Positions 1-11,135 of a DNA stretch of 64,000 bases are shown piece by piece; the first letter of the stretch is position 1, and each line of letters begins with the position of its first letter. The stretch is from Tachypleus tridentatus (lineage: Eukaryota > Arthropoda > Merostomata > Xiphosura > Limulidae). A model generated the notes under the pieces. That model was not told the origin of the DNA, made no database searches, and saw nothing but the letters and a program-made list of their open reading frames with translations. The translations under genes and the position numbers were made by a program. Location of the stretch: positions 91,826,170-91,890,169 of the forward strand of contig NC_134834.1 in assembly GCF_004210375.1 (NCBI RefSeq). The letters are read 5' to 3'.

Positions 1-179
1 AAAATAAACATAAGAACAGATTACCAGTGTAATATAAGGATTTTTAGCAAAGTTGATATCATCTACAAAAGAAGATGCACACAAGAAGTGACTCGATGTG
101 GTTATTTAACCACAATATATTTCGTGCACACGATGTGTAATCAAATTGTTATTGAGTTATATAAACATATATACATCCA

Positions 180-330
180 CAATACCTGCCTACTTTTCAA
201 ATATTTTCAAGAATAAAACATTTAGAACATTAGCCAAATCTCAGATTACTGGCTTGTTTTTCGTATTTTTCTTTACCAGTGGGGTCCATATATTGAGTAA
301 TTTGATGCTTTACCTTGTCACGACACATAA
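180..330. repeat. Unnamed dispersed repeat, copy 1
   Basis: Shares a long diverged match with 6290-6430, including the stretch TCAGTGGAGTCCATATATTA and the preceding TTTTCGTxTTTTTCTTTA. It could be a fragment of an unclassified transposon or a duplicated upstream segment of the CA locus. Confidence 0.5.
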
Positions 331-335
331 TGTAA

Positions 336-430
336 GCCTACTGGTTTACAACGATAAAATCAGGAATTGGATTCCCCTCAGTGGGCTTAGCAGGTAGCCA
401 GATGTGGCTTTGCTATAAGAAAATACACAC
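336..430 (+). mobile_element. Short tRNA-like SINE (family B), 5'-truncated
   Basis: Family B is a ~110-bp element with a tRNA-like core: box-B-like GGTTCGATTCCCCTC after TTTACAAC, which would place a TAC anticodon, followed by GCAGATAGCCCGATGTGGCT and an AAGAAAACACAC tail. This copy begins in the TTTACAACGATAAAATCAGG part. Confidence 0.7.
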
Positions 431-489
431 ACACAGTGAAGTGAAGTAACTAAAAATGTGAGAGAAGTAACTGATATTTAGTATCAAGC

Positions 490-778
490 TTCATAGAGTT
501 TTTTTGTTTAGACTTTGGCGCAAAGCTATTCGAGCGCTATCTGCTCTAGCCGTCGCTAATTTAGCAGTGTAAGACTACAGGGAAGGCAACTAGTCATCAC
601 CACTCACCACCAACTCTTGGGCTACTCTTTTACCAACGAATAGTGGGATTGACCGTAACATTATGACACCTCCTCGACTGAAAGGGCGAGCATATTTTTG
701 GTGCGACGGGGTTTCGAACCCGCCACCCTTGGATTACGAGTCGAATGCCTTAACACGCTTGGTCCAAGGTTCATAGAG
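490..778 (-). mobile_element. SINE family A with TSD
   Basis: Near full-length family A element, minus orientation (body 499-769). Flanked by the direct repeat TTCATAGAG at 490-498 and 770-778. It lies in the 5' region of the upstream CA copy and is absent from the other copy, so it inserted after the duplication. Confidence 0.9.
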
Positions 779-1010
779 AACTCGTGTATTAATTCACTGA
801 ATTAATTGCAATGTTGATGGTACATTTTTTGTTATTATTTTATTATTAATGTTTTATTATTTAAACCAAGAACGATATCGTTACACAAGCGGTGTGATAT
901 ATAGTTTAGAAAAATAAATTTCATAAACCGATTTGGCCTTGATTCACTTACTTATTGTGTTAAATCAACACGTGGAATTAATCTCATCAGCTTCCACTTG
1001 CGTTTTTCAG

Positions 1011-4000
1011 TTGTCGTTACATCAGCGGCTCAATGGAGCTATAGTGGCAAAACAGGTAAGCTTCATTTGTTTCTTCTGTTATTTTGCTATGAAATACTTT
1101 ACTGTTAAAGATTTAAACAAAAACATCATTTTATATGTGTTTCTTTTTCATTGTTTAATTACTTTCACTGATAGAGTTGTAAACTTTTATAGTTATGACA
1201 GTCTTTCTCATAGAACTGAAGTTGTTTTGAAAATCAAATGAATTTATTTAATGTAATGATGTACTATGATATTCGTTATAGTAGTATTGGGTATATTAGC
1301 CCTGACATAACAATTGTTAGATTCGGCTACGCTAAATGACTCATAGCAAAACATATTCTAAAACAAATTTATCAGTTTGATCGAAAATACCATATTGCCA
1401 TGGTTGCTGTGATGCCAACATATTCAAATAATTAATCCGAGTTATTCTTTTAAAAACTAGATCTGTCATACAAGGACATTATAATATATCTATGTTTCCA
1501 ATCTAACATTATTAAATAGGCTGATTTCATAAAAAAATTGTTTATCGATATTATTTTTAAAGAATGAGATAATAAAACTGTGAAGTGGATGAAAGGTGTA
1601 AAATAACAAACATCCATATTTTCACTAAAAGTCTCTCATGATACCAGGTTACTTTCATATCAATTGATTCAAGTATTTATTACTAAACTTTCGGCCTTTT
1701 TATTACATATTAATTATTAAAGGTTTGTAAGTATGCTGAGTTTTCTCAATTTGGAATACCTTCGACATACAAACAATTGAAAATCCTCTTTAATTGCCAT
1801 CACATGGCATTTTTAACTAACTCGTATTTTCTTCTATTGATAAAAATAATCTACTCAAGGATATAATCTCTTTTCACCTTCTGCAGGCCCGTCTAAATGG
1901 CCACAGCTATTTCCTCAATGTGGTAAAGGTACTCAGTCACCTATTGATCTAACTGAGAAACACCTGGTAGTGAACGACCTCAATTTCGTGGGTTATGATG
2001 TAAAGTTGCATTCCATGGCTTTTAAAAACGATGGTAAAACTGGTATGTAACGTTAATTTCTTTAATAAGGAATTATATGTTTTATTGTTTACCTAACTAG
2101 TGTATGGAGACATAAACAAATGACATGGTAGATAACAGAGTTTGCACATTTTGTTCCATTTAGTTTAACTGAGTTGAACTGAAAGCGAAAGTCGTCGACA
2201 GGCGTCGCTCTAGAAATACCTTGTACCTTGTTTGTTTCTTTAATATCTGACAAGGAGACATTGTAGACTTTATCCGATAGCCCTAAAAATGCTTTCCATA
2301 TTTTGTAGAACCTGGGTGAGCTATAAGAGAAACGATCTAAACCCACTATTCAGTCAATTAAGAGTAACTATTAATTATCTGCATATATTTCATTCTTTCA
2401 GTTCAAAATTCTGAACGTTTAGTTCATATAATTCTTGTGAAGTTTTGCTCGAATTTGAAGAATCAAACAAACGGTATGACATATCGTCTGTTTATGTTTT
2501 ACAATACTGAAAAGTCCTAAAATATATAGACACAAACACACATGACAAATTAGTTACAGCATAATTAAATAATAGTTCCTTGGTGCATCAGCGTAAATTA
2601 TACGTACTTGCAAAGCTGAAATGAATGGTTTGATTCCTCGCGGTGGAAAGACGGCAGATAACTTATTGTGTATCTTTATACTAGAGAACTCCAAGTCCAG
2701 TATCTCCAACTAATGCAACCTTATTAAAAGAAGAGTTACATATTAACATTAAATTGTATAGATGTTTATGCACAATGTTGATAGTAGCTGGTGCTCACAG
2801 TTAAACTGGAATATTTCCTTGTTTAGTTGACACCAGATAAGATGCAAAAAACAATTTGACTTAAAGTTGTGTTTTTGAAAGATTGCAAATTACTTGATAC
2901 AATATTTAGCAGGCTCAGCATGGCCGGGCGGTTAAGGCCCTTGAATGGTAATCCGTGGGTTCGAATCCCCATTACACCAAACATGCTCGTAAGGATATTA
3001 TAATATGACGATCAATCCCATTATTCTTTGGTAAAAGAGTAGCCCAAAAGTTGGCTGTGGGTAGTGATGACTAGCTGCTTTTCCTCTAACCTTACACTAC
3101 TAAATTATGGACGGTTAGCACAGATGGCCCTTGTGTATATTTGTGTGAAATTCAAAACAAGCAATACTTAACAACAGTTTTATGTCAAGAATGCATTTTA
3201 GCCCTAAGAAACACATTTGAGACCAACAGATTTATATTTTCAAATTTAATATTTTATAAAACATAAATATCTGAAAAAAATTTTAAAGTGTTTGTTTTTC
3301 TATTTCGTATTTTACTGCTGATATTCAGACTGAATTGCTTGAAATATTTTTTTCCTTGTGAAAATGGAACATTTAATTACTCTGTAGTGTTTCTGATGTA
3401 TTTACCCAGATAATAAAGAGTAAAGAAATGAACAGAAATTACAAAATCACAGTTATATCACTTTTTGTTATACTCAGTTCAAACGACATATTTAACAAAT
3501 ACGTGACTGTTAAAAATGATTTATAATTGAATTTAATACAGTGGATAACTCATGCTCTTATAAATATATTCTTTAGTGAAAGTAACCTTCGACAGCTCTG
3601 GCACTCCAATTTTACAAGACAAGGTGAAGAATGCAGAGTACTTTTTACATAGTTTACACTTTCACTGGGGGAAAGTGAATAATCGTGGATCTGAACACAC
3701 AGTTAAACAGATTGCCTATCCTTTAGAAGTAAGTTTGCTTCAAAACGATACAATGAAACACGCTATAGTATTTGAAAGGTTTTAAATTTATTTTGTTGTA
3801 AAGGTCTACGTTTCAAGCATTTCTAAATATCTCTTTAAAAAATAAATATATTTATTGATATGCCAAATACAAAGTGGAACGTTTTTCGATTTGTTTGCTG
3901 CATATAAAATATTTTATTGATTTAGTTAGTGACTATAAATGGTATTATTGATATAGCTGTTACACATAAAACGATCTATTTATATGGTTTCTATAAATTA

Positions 4001-5104
4001 TTATTTAACTGCTACACTCAAAACATTTTATAAATTTAGCTGTTGTATATAAAACTGCTACAAATAACAGTTGTTAACAACTTCAGAGACAAAGAAGTTG
4101 GAGACCGAGTTGTTTTACTGTTGGTTAATATTATATTACTTTAGAGAACCTTATTACAATAAATGTTGTACAATACACCCATATTTATATCTATTATTGA
4201 TTTATTCTGGCTTGCTTGTAGCTCCATCTAGTTCACTACAATTCCATGTACTCCAACCTCTCGGAAGCTTTAAATTATGAGGATGGCATAGCCGTTGTCG
4301 GTGTGCTTTTTAAGGTATTAGTTATTTTGTAAATTTTGTGTTCAATATTTATAACAAAAATATTTAATTTACAATAAAAATAACTTACTGTTATTTTTCA
4401 AAAGTACAGTAAAACTTACTTAGTTCATAAGTTAAAAGAAATGAATGAAAAACGATGAATAATTTTACATACATTTTTGTACCATAATAAAATATTATAA
4501 CTTCAAAGTTATATCTTATGAACACTTTCTATATTAAAATGTTTCTGAATCATTATAAAAAATATACATGTTTTTCATCAGTTGAACGAATATTCGTGTG
4601 AAGAATTAGATGATATCAGTGATTGCTTGGAATCAGTGGAAAGAGCAGGAACTACTTTCAATATTATTGAACCTGAATTAAAACTATCATATCTACTGCC
4701 TGCAGACACTTCGGTTCACTTCCGTTATGAAGGTTCCCTTACCACTCCTATGTGTAATGCTGCTACCTGGAATGTTTTCGTTGGAAAGACCATCTCCCCT
4801 AAATCAGTATGTATTAATCTGTTACGTATTACTTGTTTAGTGATACTCTAGTTTTTACTTATCTGATTAATGTACACTGACTTGTTTATAGAATGAACTC
4901 AGACAGGTTTATTAAAATACCGTATGTAGATTTACTGTGTATATATTTATATGTGTGTGTGTGTGTGTGTGTACTTCATGTTATTTTTTTTCACAGTTGG
5001 AAGCATTCCGGTTTCTCAAGAACACGAAGGGAAACTTTTTGGGAGACAATTTTAGACCAACCCAAAAAACCCAAACGAAAGAAACAAACATGACCGTTCC
5101 ATAA
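1011..5104 (+). CDS. Alpha-carbonic anhydrase, secreted type (upstream copy, 6 exons, 5' exon missing)
   Basis: Exons by splice sites: 1011-1055, 1887-2042, 3577-3728, 4222-4314, 4582-4806, 4997-5104 (stop TAA). The visible part is about 259 codons, close to a full alpha-CA domain. Family function: zinc-dependent hydration of CO2 to bicarbonate. Seen: WSYSGKTG and QSPIDL at the N-terminus; HFHWG supplies zinc ligands His94 and His96 (CA II numbering); GSEHT supplies Glu106; LHLVHYN supplies Glu117-side context and His119; SLTTP supplies Thr199. Cysteines in FPQCGKG and TTPMCN match the Cys23-Cys203 disulfide of extracellular CAs, so it is probably secreted. The first exon begins in phase 1 with the end of a signal-like segment (VVVTSAA); the ATG exon is not visible and probably lies before the window. 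Odd: the proton-shuttle position 64 is Lys, positions 67 and 92 are Lys and Ser, and two extra cysteines (SCEE, SDCLE) lie in exon 5. All frames are open and all donors/acceptors are GT-AG, so it looks functional. Confidence 0.93.
2610..2690 (+). mobile_element. Degenerate short tRNA-like SINE
   Basis: Box-B-like GGTTTGATTCCTCGCGGTGG followed by CAGATAACTTATTGTGT, the typical short-SINE order. In intron 2 of the upstream CA gene. Confidence 0.5.
2911..3162 (+). mobile_element. SINE family A, diverged
   Basis: Head CAGCATGGCCGGGCGGTTAA, T-arm-like GGGTTCGAATCCCC, and a tail region ending in GTGAAATTCAAAACAA. In intron 2 of the upstream CA gene. The other CA copy has a short similar residue (GCGATGCCGGG) at the same place, so an older insertion later deleted there is possible. 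Confidence 0.85.
4951..4972 (+). repeat. (TG)n microsatellite in CA intron 5
   Basis: TG repeats just before exon 6. The other CA copy has a shorter interrupted TG tract at the same place (18060-18081). Confidence 0.9.
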
Positions 5105-5288
5105 ATTTCAGTCTGTGTCTATTGAAGACAAGCTTGCGTTCTCTAATTTTCTTGATTGATTAAATTTCTATAATTATGATTTAATTACGATGTGTATCTG
5201 AATGCTTTCAAAGCATAATGTGTTTTTTTTCTTCCTAGTGGTGCAAATAATTTTATTAAAAGTGTACTTAGCATTAACTATCTGTAAC

Positions 5289-5294
5289 AATAAA
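5289..5294 (+). promoter_or_regulatory. Polyadenylation signal AATAAA, upstream CA gene
   Basis: AATAAA about 185 nt after the stop codon of the upstream carbonic anhydrase gene, within the duplicated 3' flank. Position fits a normal 3' UTR; no downstream GU-rich element was scored. Confidence 0.5.
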
Positions 5295-5560
5295 CTTTGC
5301 AATTTGAAAATGTTTTGAACGAAAGAATGTAACTCATTTGGTAAGAACGAACACGATTCTTCTCACCTTTACAAACTGTTTGGAGACGACGTTTCGTTCA
5401 TCTCTTAAAAAAAAGCTCCAATAGGCGTGTAATGTCCGTTGGAACTCTGAGGAGGATTACACATTGTATAAGCCAGTTTTTACTCTTTCCTTTCATTGGC
5501 TAGTTTTTAAATTACTGAATTTTTAAATAACTTTTTCTTAGTTCACAATGAAAAACATCC

Positions 5561-6289
5561 AACAAGCGTTACACAACTAAGTGTTGTTAAAGTACTACTA
5601 AATTCTCCTAACTTTCAATATCGCCACCAAGATAAGAAAATGATAATCTTCGTTACTAGATAGCAGCACTTCATAACGCCTCCAGGAAGAAATACTGCTA
5701 ATCTTCATTACCATTACTGTAAACTTATGCTAACAAAATCAAGCTTTTCATGAGGCTGCCAGGTTAAGACTCGACTAATTTTCATTAATAAACAGGAGTT
5801 TTTTATATAGTGGTCAGAGTAAGACAATGTTAATCTTAGCTAATAAACCGAAACTTTCCATAACACTGTCAGAATATAACAATATTCTTCGCTAGTTAAC
5901 AGTGCTTATGACCTATTTATTTTTAATACCAGTAAGAGTCCAAAAATTATAATAAAAATGAACACAAATTTTTGAACAATAATGAATGAAACAAACGACA
6001 CCATACCAGAAATATCTTCACGAACTTTACAAAGACTATCATAGGATATATAATATAAAATTCTAAACTGACAAGTTCTAAACCTGTTGTCTTCCTTGAT
6101 CTCACATAAAGAACTTATAACAATAAAATTTGTATATTTCGACTGGAATGGTAACTTAGGCACTTACTGATGCCTGGTCAGGCCAAGACACCAGTTCATG
6201 TATAATTATCCAGAATTTTTAAATCTATACCATCAGTTAGTAACACCCGCTACTAGAAGGACTAAAGATCCATAATTAACTACCTTTTG
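5561..6289. other. No gene seen
   Basis: AT-rich DNA downstream of the first CA copy. The short minus-strand frame at 5906-6163 has no recognisable features. Confidence 0.6.
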
Positions 6290-6430
6290 TTTCAATATTT
6301 TTAAAGGAATTAAAACTCAAATTATAGGTCAAACCTCAAATTATCGACTTCTTTTTCGTGCTTTTCTTTATCAGTGGAGTCCATATATTATGTAACTTGA
6401 CGTTTTACTTTGTTACATTATTCATTAAAG
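6290..6430. repeat. Unnamed dispersed repeat, copy 2
   Basis: Diverged second copy of the repeat at 180-330. A tRNA-like remnant (6540-6600) follows it. Confidence 0.5.
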
Positions 6431-6859
6431 AGAACTGACTACATCAACTTTGTTGGACTTCAAGCCGAATAACGGGAACAACTGTCACTCTTATAATGCA
6501 CCTACAGCTTAACTGAATAGTGTGTGCAGCAGAGAAATGATGCAATTCTTTGACTTATCAATCCAAAGCCTAGTACTTTAACCACTATGCCACTCTCGTC
6601 AAAATTATGTCAGTAACTTTTGAAGTAAAAACCTTAAAAATCAACAAACTTTAATTTAAACCTGTATAGCAAAATGTGATTGCAAGATTGCACATTCATA
6701 TATATCGTTAAAATAATTATAAATCATCTTCAGACATATAATAGAATAACTATTGATTTTTGTGAACTATCAAAAATGACACTACACGATTTTAAACATT
6801 TTTATAGGTAAATTCACATCAAACGTTTTGTTTGTACTTAAGATCTAATCTACACGATC

Positions 6860-6940
6860 TGTCATCTCTCTACCGTGGGTATCTAAACCCGATTTCAGCG
6901 TTTTATTTCCATAAGCTTGCCGCTGAGCCACAAGGGGAAG
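6860..6940 (-). mobile_element. Short tRNA-like SINE fragment
   Basis: The order ACCGTGGGTATCTAAACCCG, TTTCAGCG, then GCCGCTGAGCCAC matches the minus orientation of the short SINEs. It explains the open frame at 6832-7038, including its fortuitous GTAAGT. Confidence 0.6.
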
Positions 6941-7319
6941 ACGATGGAGAAGTTCACTCTGAACTACTGTTTTCATATAACGAGGTAAGTCCTAACAATC
7001 GAATTTTAGTGTATCACTTCACACTAGTTTATAATTAATCCACTAGATGACAGCTTTATTTATTATTTCATTAGAACAATACAAAGTATATCAGTTATTC
7101 TTGTGTTATCATGTATTTTTATTTACAACCCAATTAAACTGAACTAATCGACACTGCTCTTGTGTAAATTGGTCTTCCAAGTGTAACTATTAACTGTTTA
7201 GAGGAATAGATTTGGTCACGTTTAAAGTAAAAATCATACAAGTTTTAAATATAACTTGATCAGCATCTTTTTTTTATATCGTAATAATCTACGCCACAAA
7301 AATAGGACGGAGATTATGT

Positions 7320-7620
7320 TTTCACCTTTGTGTAAGTGTATGTGTGAGCACGATTCCTGAATATATTTGGACGAAAGTTGGTATACATTTGGATTATAAC
7401 CCAACTTATCAGTTTCGGAGATTCCAGGTCGAAGGTTAAACACAAAATCTCTATATCTCAGTCGGGTTTTGATGAAACTTGGCAGACATACGTAGGATAT
7501 CAATCGTAAGGTAATTTTCCTGCTAGAAATGTTCCGTGTCCGTTGATAATGACGAACATACGTAAGCGCTATATTGAGTGTCCCTCTTGTTATTGAATTG
7601 AACTTCAATGGCTAAACCAT
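7320..7620 (-). mobile_element. Unclassified transposon remnant
   Basis: Contains TATATCTCAGTCGGGTTTTG followed by ATGAAACTTGGCA. This wording recurs at the ends of arthropod Helitrons and other DNA transposons. No coding domain is visible; the 124-codon minus frame here has no recognisable motif. Confidence 0.3.
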
Positions 7621-7759
7621 ACGGCGACAGTTAATGTTTAAAATTTAACCCGAACAGTTTTTTTCTTAATCTTTAAAGACACTTTCGTAGCGCATACTTA
7701 CTGAACCTCGTTTCAAAATAATGTACTAGAAGCCTTCTTAGCCACTAATTTATATACGC

Positions 7760-7862
7760 CACCAGCAGCACAGCGACACATTTGTAGACTCACGCCGCTA
7801 AAAACCGAGTTTCGATACCCGTAGTGAGCAGAGCACAGATAGCACATTTGTGTTTAATTCGA
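7760..7862 (+). mobile_element. Short tRNA-like SINE
   Basis: CAGCGACACATTTGTAGACT, then GAGTTTCGATACCCG, then CACAGATAGCACATTTGTGT and an AAACAAA tail. Confidence 0.65.
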
Positions 7863-8835
7863 AACAAATTAATTTATATCTATTGGTATATTGTGAGTGT
7901 TCCTTTGCAACAGATAATATAATAATTTCACTTCACACGTTGTACAGTTTTTGTATTCTATTACTTTTAGATGTATATAAACTATCGATTTTCCATTCTT
8001 CAATTGTTCTAAATAATCTACTGAGTTGTTTTAAATTTAAGTTAGCAAATATATAAAATCGAATGAATTTGGTTGAAACTACGTTTCATATTTTTTTTAA
8101 AAATACGAACACGATAATTAATCCGTTCGTGCTTTTCCTAATTATCCGAAAGCAGTACTATACTGTTATTGTTAATTACCTAGCGGACACTATTTTTTTT
8201 ATACTGAAACTATTAATGTCTTACCTGTCAACGACAGTGTGCTATGACGTAATATCATATGTGCAGTACATACAGATTGTTTTGAACTGAATAAAATCAA
8301 TAAGTCCTGTCCAGCATGTGGTGAAGAAGTAGAAATAAGACAAAGGTTCGTTATTTTTTCTATTGTTGTTAGAACTTACATTTCTAATGTAACTGTTATA
8401 AAACTGTTATTATTATATCTAATAAAATACTGATTTATAGATAAACCATGATTTTCCAAGTAAATAAACATCCCTTTTATTTTGTAATATCTAAATAACA
8501 CAGACCAAATTTTTAACATTACTGGAAGTTGCTTATTTCATCTATTAATGTAAATGTTCTAAAACGTTGACGTTAAAATGACTTCATTCTATCTTTATCT
8601 AGAGACTTGACTTGTCCGATCATCTTACATAGAGAAGAACAACATATAAAATGTTTAGACAAGTACAGATAACATAGATAATTCTACAGATACAGTTAGA
8701 CCACATATATATATTATATGTCTTTATGTATATACTTAAAATGTATAAAAGATAAACTGTTATGAAAGACGAATATATTAATAACTTATGTTTCGTAAAG
8801 GCCTTTGAAATATTGGTCACTTCTAAAACTATACA
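7863..8835. other. No gene seen
   Basis: AT-rich, with several short frames typical of low-GC DNA and no recognisable domain. A splice-like candidate was not found. Confidence 0.5.
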
Positions 8836-9211
8836 GCTGCGACTATTCATAGAGTCTAACTATGGTCAGCTCTGACTCTGCATAGTGTCTAACTGTGGTC
8901 AGCTCTGACTCTGCATAGTGTCTAACTGTGGTCAGCTCTAACTCTGTATAGTGTGTAACTGTGGCCTGCTACGAGTCCATATAGTGTCTAACTATGGTAT
9001 ACTACGACTCTAAATAGTGTCTAACTGTGGTCTGCTACGACTTTGTATAGTGTCTTACTGCGGTCAGCTCAGACTCTGTATGCTGTCTAACTGTGGCCTG
9101 CTATGACTTTTTATAGTGTCTAACTGCATTTAGCTTCAGCTCTGCATAGTGTCTAACTGTGATCAGCTACGACACTATATATTGTCTAACTGTGGTCAAT
9201 TACGACTTTGG
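8836..9211. repeat. 33-bp minisatellite, about 11 diverged units
   Basis: Unit contains TCTAACTGTGGTCAGCTCTG plus ACTCTGCATAGTG. The early units are nearly identical and the later ones vary at the GTCAGCT and ACTCTG positions. Confidence 0.9.
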
Positions 9212-9967
9212 AGCCGGTAACTTGAAGTTTATCATAAACATGACTTTATTCTAACATAAGAAGATTGTAGCATTTACAAATAATGGGTTTGTACGAATAT
9301 TTTCATCTTATTTTATCTCACTTAAGCATGTTTAGGATATGGTGGCACTGTAAAAGTTACCGTTATACGAGAGAATAGGTGCTGTTGACTAGCTACTTAC
9401 ACTCTAGCCTATTAATTAACATTTAGCAACAGCTTTGTGCAGATAACCCTTTCTGTTGCCTTGTGCGAAGACCCTTAACTAAACAAACTTTTGTTCATTA
9501 TCATTGTAAACATCACCAGTCGAATTTTACCCACCACCTTTCGTAAGAACTGTGAGTACATTACCACCTCTTGTAAAATTAAGTAGAATAACAAATATTA
9601 TAACATACAGATTGTAACGACTGCATCAGTACCTCGTGTCCGGCTGGTTTATGATCACTTTAAAACTTACAGTTTACTCTGTGTTAAGTTATTTGTTCTA
9701 CACTGTGAATTCCACTTATCAAACCAAGTATATTTAACGAATCACAATCTACTGTAATTGGAATTATCACAAACCTATATGATTTATTAATTCTTCAACT
9801 TATATGACTTTTATTTAAAATACTATTGGATATTTTATGGGTTATTTTTCTTTTAAACCACTGACTTTCGACTGAGAAGAATTTCAAAGTATTACTGTTT
9901 GAGTGATCGGTATAAATGTATATCAAAAGTTTACAGTCAGTGTTATTGTTACACATTAAGTGAACTC
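9212..9967. other. Mostly featureless; isolated array-like units at 9535-9600
   Basis: Around 9540-9600 are about one and a half diverged units resembling the 43-bp array at 12.84-13.64 kb (GAGTACATTACCACCTCTTG, TAAAATTAAGTAGAATAACAA). The stretch 9360-9470 resembles a degenerate family A SINE middle. No gene. Confidence 0.5.
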
Positions 9968-10075
9968 TAGTGACACAGCGGTACGTCTGTGAAGTTACAA
10001 CGGTATAAACCGGGTTTCAGTTCCCATGGATGACAAAGCACAGACAGCCCATAGTGTAGCTTTGTGCTTGACTAC
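9968..10075 (+). mobile_element. Short tRNA-like SINE
   Basis: ACACAGCGGTACGTCTGTGA, CCGGGTTTCAGTTCCCATGG, CACAGACAGCCCATAGTGTA, GCTTTGTGCTTGACTACAAA: all blocks of the short SINE in order. Confidence 0.75.
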
Positions 10076-10267
10076 AAACATCCACTTACGTTATATTTTT
10101 ATCATTTTCTGTACAAAGTATAAGTGTAAGGTTTACTGTACTAAGTATAAATGTAAGTACAAAGAAAACATTTTTCAATTAAATGTTCCACACATTGTAT
10201 AAACATGTGAAATGTGGTACTTAGGTGCATATACACTGTCTTGGATTTCGTAACTATCATTGGATGC

Positions 10268-10487
10268 CTGACTATAATTATACTTTGTGAATACAAACAA
10301 CTGACTGTAATTATACTTAATGAATACAAACAACTGACTGTAATTATACTTTGTGAATACAAACAACTGACTGTAATTATATTTTGTGAATACAAACAGT
10401 TGACTGTAATTATACATTGTGAATACAAACAACTGACTGTAATTATATTTTGTGAATACAAACAGCTGAGTGTAATTATATTTTGTC
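10268..10487. repeat. 33-bp minisatellite, about 6.5 units
   Basis: Unit: CTGACTGTAATTATACTTTG followed by TGAATACAAACAA. The period is divisible by three, which opens reading frames on both strands (10141-10519). These are repeat artefacts. Confidence 0.95.
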
Positions 10488-10900
10488 ATGTTGCTCATTT
10501 TCCTGTTTTATCGAGGTAAGAATCTGCCTCTCTTGCTTATTAAAGTCTAAAGGCTTCCAATAGATTCCAAAAAGAGTACGAGCCATGAGTTTGAACTTTA
10601 ACAGTTACAATAAAATGGAGATGTAAAGCTTGGCCATCATACAACGTCCGTATTTTTAGGTTTAACTAAATTATTTACAATTTGTAGATATGGAAGTACA
10701 AAAATAAACTGGTAGGTTTTTGATGTGAAAAAAATCGTTGTATTTTGTTGTATTTGCTGTGTTTTTGTCACATACAACATGGCTAGAGTGGAAGTATTAC
10801 TCTTAGATACACGTTTATATCATATTAATAATTGTTAGTAAAACTGACAAAAGACGCCAACGCGACGAACCACCAACTAACCTCATAATTAACAAATCTG

Positions 10901-11060
10901 ACCGTCAGTTAAGCACTGAAGAGATGCTTCTGCTAAACCTACCGTCAGTTAAGCATTGAAGAGATGCTTCTGCTAAACCTACCGTCAGTTAAGCACTGAA
11001 GAGATGCTTCTGCTAAACCTACCGTCAGTTAAGCACTGAAGAGATGCTTCTGCTAAACCT
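10901..11060 (+). repeat. 40-bp tandem repeat, four units, inside the PLE ORF
   Basis: Four nearly identical units, each starting ACCGTCAGTTAAGCACTGAA and ending GCTTCTGCTAAACCT. In one frame a unit reads RQLSTEEMLLLN, which fits the N-terminal part of a PLE polyprotein. Forty is not a multiple of three, so each extra unit shifts the frame. Confidence 0.93.
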
Positions 11061-11135
11061 TGAACTCAATAACACTATCCATCAAGTAACACTATTATTA
11101 TTAATTAAATTATTATTAATTCTGTAACACTATTA

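Larger units (their letters stand above)
1..5560 (+). repeat. Upstream copy of a tandem segmental duplication
   Basis: Bases 1-66 align with 14811-14876, all six carbonic anhydrase exons align with those at 15.4-18.2 kb, and the 3' flank stays alignable to about 5560 (matching about 19530). The left edge probably lies before the window. Differences between copies are mostly insertions: a SINE at 499-769 and one at 2911-3162 here, and a SINE at 15135-15409 and a PLE tail at 17.5 kb in the other copy. Aligned by eye, so the edges are approximate. Confidence 0.85.

Noticed and set aside
6832-7038. Third carbonic anhydrase exon ending in a GTAAGT
   Set aside because: The translation has no CA motif and the DNA matches a minus-strand short SINE.
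7234-7608. 124-codon minus ORF as a gene
   Set aside because: Sits in a transposon-like remnant, with no recognisable domain and basic low-complexity composition.
8836-9211. CRISPR-like regular spacing of repeats
   Set aside because: Units are contiguous without unique spacers, in a eukaryotic genome; the same holds for the other arrays.
10141-10519. Overlapping ~100-codon ORFs on both strands
   Set aside because: 33-bp array artefacts.
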